DNA of 64,000 bases from Thermomicrobiales bacterium (GTDB lineage Bacteria > Chloroflexota > Chloroflexia > Thermomicrobiales > UBA6265), in assembly GCA_019637585.1 (NCBI GenBank), contig JAHBVL010000003.1:62001-126000 (forward strand). Reading direction: 5' to 3'. A program made the translations under genes and the position numbers. The notes beneath the pieces were generated by a model. That model saw only the letters and a list, made by a program, of their open reading frames with translations, did not search any database and was not told where the DNA came from. Below are positions 61,039-64,000 of this stretch, piece after piece (position 1 is the stretch's first letter; every line of letters begins with the position of its first letter).

Positions 61039-62085
61039 GTGGCCATAGACGTGAAAGTCACCACTGAGGTCGAGCAGGCGGGCCTGGATGCCCCCGTTGC
61101 TGTCGCCAATGACGCGTCGTACGGGCTCCGGCGTCTGCCGCCCTGGCTGCACACCATTGTCGGCAGCAAGAAGTCGATCGTCGGGATCCTGATCCTGATT
61201 CTCTTCGTGTTGATGGCCGTTTTCGCTCCGCAGATAGCGCCAGGCGATCCATCTGATTTCCTTGCCCGGCCCCATCTGGCGCCGTCGAGTGAACACTGGT
61301 TCGGCACCACCGGACAGGGGCAGGATGTCTTCGCCCAGACCGTCTGGGGCGCCCGGTTTACCTTGCAGGTTGGCTTTCTTGTCGGCGCGATTACGACGTT
61401 GATCGGGACCACCGTCGGCATGACCGCCGGCTATTTCCGCGGGTGGATCGACGAAGTCCTGTCGGTGATCACCAATGTCTTCCTGATCGTGCCCAGCCTG
61501 CCCCTGCTGGTCGTTCTGGCCGCTTTCCTGGGTGGCGGCGACCTCTGGATCTTCAGCGACGACATGTGGTTCTTCGTCTTCGTCTTGTCGATCACCGGAT
61601 GGGCATGGCCGGCCCGGGTCATTCGCTCCCAGACACTCTCCTTACGGGAAAAGGACTTCGTCTCGGCCGCGGTGGTCACCGGCGAGCGAACCTGGCGGAT
61701 CGTTTTCCGGGAAATGCTGCCGAACATGTTGTCGATCATCGTCGCCGGGTTCATCGGCTCGACGATCTTCGCCATCGGGGCATCGGCGGCGCTCGAGTTT
61801 CTCGGTCTCGGCAATCCGAGTCGCGTGACCTGGGGCACGAATCTCTACTGGGCGGCGAACAATGCCGGTCTGCTCACCGGCGCCTGGTGGACATTCGTTC
61901 CCGCCGGCGTGTGCATCGCGCTGGTGGCGTTCGCCATGGCGCTCCTCAACTACGGCATCGATGAAATCACCAACCCGCGCTTGCGGGCACGGCAAGGCAT
62001 CGTTCGGGCACTGAAGGAGAGTGGGGTGCGACGCACAAACAGCAGAGCTACGCCGGTTGTCCGGCCCACGAGCCCCACGCCATGA
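61039..62085 (+). CDS. ABC importer permease, DppC/OppC family
   Basis: This 348-residue permease of DppC type has an N-terminal 45-residue cytoplasmic part and TM1 (KSIVGILILILFVLMAVFAP). HWFGTTGQGQDVFAQTVWGAR is the family signature, and the EAA loop is KDFVSAAVVTGERTWRIVFREMLPN. The C-terminal tail of about 45 residues is longer than usual (ALKESGVRRTNSRATPVVRP). The start is GTG 61039. It overlaps the next gene by four bases (ATGA). Confidence 0.95.
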   Translation: MAIDVKVTTEVEQAGLDAPVAVANDASYGLRRLPPWLHTIVGSKKSIVGILILILFVLMAVFAPQIAPGDPSDFLARPHLAPSSEHWFGTTGQGQDVFAQTVWGARFTLQVGFLVGAITTLIGTTVGMTAGYFRGWIDEVLSVITNVFLIVPSLPLLVVLAAFLGGGDLWIFSDDMWFFVFVLSITGWAWPARVIRSQTLSLREKDFVSAAVVTGERTWRIVFREMLPNMLSIIVAGFIGSTIFAIGASAALEFLGLGNPSRVTWGTNLYWAANNAGLLTGAWWTFVPAGVCIALVAFAMALLNYGIDEITNPRLRARQGIVRALKESGVRRTNSRATPVVRPTSPTP

Positions 62086-63098
62086 CCGAACCACTGCTCG
62101 ACGTTCGCGATCTGCGCGTGGAATACAAGGCCCTCCGCGGTTCCGTGCGCGCGGTGAACGACGTGTCGTTTCAGATCATGCCGGGCGAGGTCTACGGGCT
62201 GGCCGGGGAGTCAGGGTGCGGCAAAAGCACGATCGCGTTGTCGATTCTGCGGGTGCTCAATCCACCCGCCGTGATCACCGGTGGACAGGTGCTGTTCAAG
62301 GGCCGTGATGTACTCGATATGAACGACGACCAGCTCGAGCAGTTTCGCTGGAGCGAGGTCGCGATGGTCTTCCAGAGCGCGATGAATTCGCTGAATCCCG
62401 TCATGCGGATCGGCGATCAAATTGCCGATGCGATCCAGGCGCACGAGCGCGTTTCAGATAAGGACGCTGAAGAACGCTCGGTCGAGCTGCTCAAGGTCGT
62501 CGGTATCGATCCCAACCGGCGACGAGCCTATCCGCATGAGCTCTCTGGCGGCATGCGGCAACGCGCAGTGATCGCTATTGCGCTTTCATTGAATCCGCCG
62601 ATGCTGATCATGGACGAGCCCACCACCGCGCTCGACGTCGTCGTGCAGCAGGAAATCATGATGCAGCTGCGGGAACTGAAGGAACAATTCGGATTCTCCG
62701 TGCTTTTCATCACGCACGATCTGTCGCTGCTGGTCGAGTTCAGCGACCGCATTGGCATCATGTACGCCGGTGACATCGTCGAGGAGGCGCCCTCTTCGCA
62801 GCTCTTCGACGATCCCCAGCATCCTTACACGTGGGGACTGATGCATTCCTTCCCGCTCGTGCACGGGCCGCGCATGGCGCTGACTGGCATTCCCGGTTCG
62901 CCGCCCGACCTGCTCTCACCTCCACCAGGATGCCGGTTTGCGCCGCGCTGTTCGTTGGTGATGCCCCAGTGCTCGACGTCGAGACCGCTGCTGACCCCGA
63001 CCGGCAACCGGCGAAACGTCGCCTGCTATCTGCACGAGCAGGGCCGGCCGGTGACGATCAGTCCGCTGATGGAATCGAGAGGAACGGTGACCGTATGA
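62082..63098 (+). CDS. ABC importer ATPase, DppD/OppD family
   Basis: This 338-residue ATPase drives the importer. Walker A is GESGCGKST, the Q loop lies in MVFQSAMNSLNPV, the signature is LSGGMRQR, Walker B is LIMDEPTTALD and the switch His is in FITHDLSL. The C-terminal oligopeptide-ABC domain has the cysteine pattern GCRFAPRCSLVMPQC, which binds an Fe-S cluster in some relatives. It overlaps both neighbours by four bases. Confidence 0.97.
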   Translation: MTEPLLDVRDLRVEYKALRGSVRAVNDVSFQIMPGEVYGLAGESGCGKSTIALSILRVLNPPAVITGGQVLFKGRDVLDMNDDQLEQFRWSEVAMVFQSAMNSLNPVMRIGDQIADAIQAHERVSDKDAEERSVELLKVVGIDPNRRRAYPHELSGGMRQRAVIAIALSLNPPMLIMDEPTTALDVVVQQEIMMQLRELKEQFGFSVLFITHDLSLLVEFSDRIGIMYAGDIVEEAPSSQLFDDPQHPYTWGLMHSFPLVHGPRMALTGIPGSPPDLLSPPPGCRFAPRCSLVMPQCSTSRPLLTPTGNRRNVACYLHEQGRPVTISPLMESRGTVTV

Positions 63099-64000
63099 CC
63101 GAGCAATCGCACGCCGCCGATCCACCGATTCTCGAAGTCCGGGATCTGCAGAAGTTCTTTCCGGTCGGCACGATGTTCGCCCGCCGCAATCTGCGAGCGC
63201 TCCATCATGTCTCCTTCACGCTGCGGCGCGGCAAAGTGCTGGCGCTGGTGGGGGAATCGGGCAGTGGCAAGAGTACGGCGGCTCGCTGCGTGGCGCGCTT
63301 GATCGAGCCTTCGGCGGGCCAGATTCTCTTCAAGGGGAAGGATATGCTGGCGGAGGAGCGGCGCGGGGCCTCCTTGCAGTATCGCGGCGACGTGCAGATG
63401 ATTTTTCAGGATCCCTTCGGATCGCTGAATCCCGTCAAGAGCATCGCGCATCATCTTGCCCGGCCGCTGCGCATCCACAAGAAATCGTCGGGAACAAAGG
63501 AAACCGCGGAGCGGGTCGATCAGCTGCTGGAAAGCGTTGGTCTGGCGCCGGCCCGCCAGTTCAGCGACAAGTACCCCTATGAGCTGTCCGGCGGACAACG
63601 ACAGCGCGTCTCCTTCGCGCGAGCCCTGGCGGTCGAACCTGAAGTCGTTCTGGCGGATGAGCCGATTTCGATGCTCGACGTCTCGATCCGTATGGGCATT
63701 CTGAATCTGATGGAGCGGCTGAAGGACGAGCATGGCATCGCTTATCTCTACATCACGCACGACCTGGCCAGCGCGCGCTATTTCGCGGACGAAACGATCG
63801 TCATGTACGCCGGTCAGATCGTCGAAGGCGCCGCCAGCGAAGAGCTCATCCAGCACCCCGCCCATCCCTACACCCAGCGGCTGCTCGACGCCGTACCCGA
63901 TCCGAAAGCCGAGCATGGTTTCAAACAGGGCGCCGGCGGGTGGCAACCGCCGATCCTCGTCGACCCGCCGCCCGGATGCCCATTTGCCGACCGGTGCCCG
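63095..64000 (+). CDS. ABC importer ATPase, DppF/OppF family, cut by window edge
   Basis: 302 residues are visible of an ATPase of the DppF type, paired with the preceding DppD-like protein. Walker A is GESGSGKST, the Q loop QMIFQDPFGSLNPV, the signature LSGGQRQR, Walker B VVLADEPISMLD and the switch His YITHDLASA. Sequence ends within the C-terminal cysteine motif GCPFADRCP, so about 20-30 residues are missing at the right edge. The start overlaps the previous stop (ATGA). Confidence 0.96.
   Translation, partial: MTEQSHAADPPILEVRDLQKFFPVGTMFARRNLRALHHVSFTLRRGKVLALVGESGSGKSTAARCVARLIEPSAGQILFKGKDMLAEERRGASLQYRGDVQMIFQDPFGSLNPVKSIAHHLARPLRIHKKSSGTKETAERVDQLLESVGLAPARQFSDKYPYELSGGQRQRVSFARALAVEPEVVLADEPISMLDVSIRMGILNLMERLKDEHGIAYLYITHDLASARYFADETIVMYAGQIVEGAASEELIQHPAHPYTQRLLDAVPDPKAEHGFKQGAGGWQPPILVDPPPGCPFADRCP

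Overview
The window is GC-rich bacterial chromosome, mostly single-copy housekeeping and transport genes, with no phage or plasmid backbone. Several traits together suggest a Chloroflexota lineage close to Thermomicrobia/Sphaerobacter. These are the high GC, frequent GTG starts, SpoVS and an IspD-IspF fusion in a non-endospore context, an atpZ-B-E-F-H-A-G-D-C operon, many peptide/oligosaccharide-type ABC transporters with Tat-type signals, and intergenic spaces full of short palindromic repeats. This placement is an inference from gene content; no 16S rRNA or tRNA gene was found.

Layout. 1-7 kb: an acyl-CoA synthetase and a ureohydrolase (cut by the left edge), a zinc-ribbon protein, a YdeI-like protein, a tandem hairpin repeat, an M55 peptidase and a phytoene-desaturase-like oxidoreductase. 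7-14.4 kb: trpS with an MFS carrier, a URO-D-like protein, a second MFS carrier, a thioredoxin-reductase-like ferredoxin reductase and a PLP aminotransferase. 14.5-16.0 kb: a complete IS110/IS1111-type insertion sequence with a roughly 290 nt non-coding end. 16-27 kb: a large sensor kinase, an anchored secreted protein, an ABC importer without ATPase genes, and a PhoB/PhoR-like pair. 27.3-28.7 kb: rplU-rpmA-rpmE. 29-38 kb: a CitE-like lyase with a CocE-type hydrolase, an LCP protein, RNase Z, a polyprenyl-phosphate glycosyltransferase, a lone receiver, murA and a double cupredoxin. 38.2-45.7 kb: the complete F1Fo ATP synthase operon on the minus strand. 45.7-48.2 kb: a MATE exporter and a C45-type N-terminal-nucleophile hydrolase.

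48.2-51.0 kb looks like an accessory hotspot. It holds a decayed DUF5131/Gp37-Gp68 gene, a heptamer array, a two-gene module (a 268-residue protein overlapping a PIN nuclease, apparently a toxin-antitoxin pair) and repeat debris. 51-56.6 kb: rny with a strong terminator, then spoVS, a PHP phosphoesterase, ispDF, dtd and a small membrane protein. 56.6-64 kb: a 140 bp MITE-like hairpin, then a LacI-regulated five-gene ABC importer cut by the right edge. The same 14 bp operator occurs at the lacI promoter and, inverted, inside the 3' end of lacI.

The most unusual material is not protein-coding. At least five families of short dispersed inverted repeats occupy the gene borders and supply several stop codons. 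The insertion sequence has a candidate guide RNA whose loop resembles its own target flank. The LacI operators suggest looped regulation across the regulator gene. The PIN module is the best candidate for a poorly described protein system.
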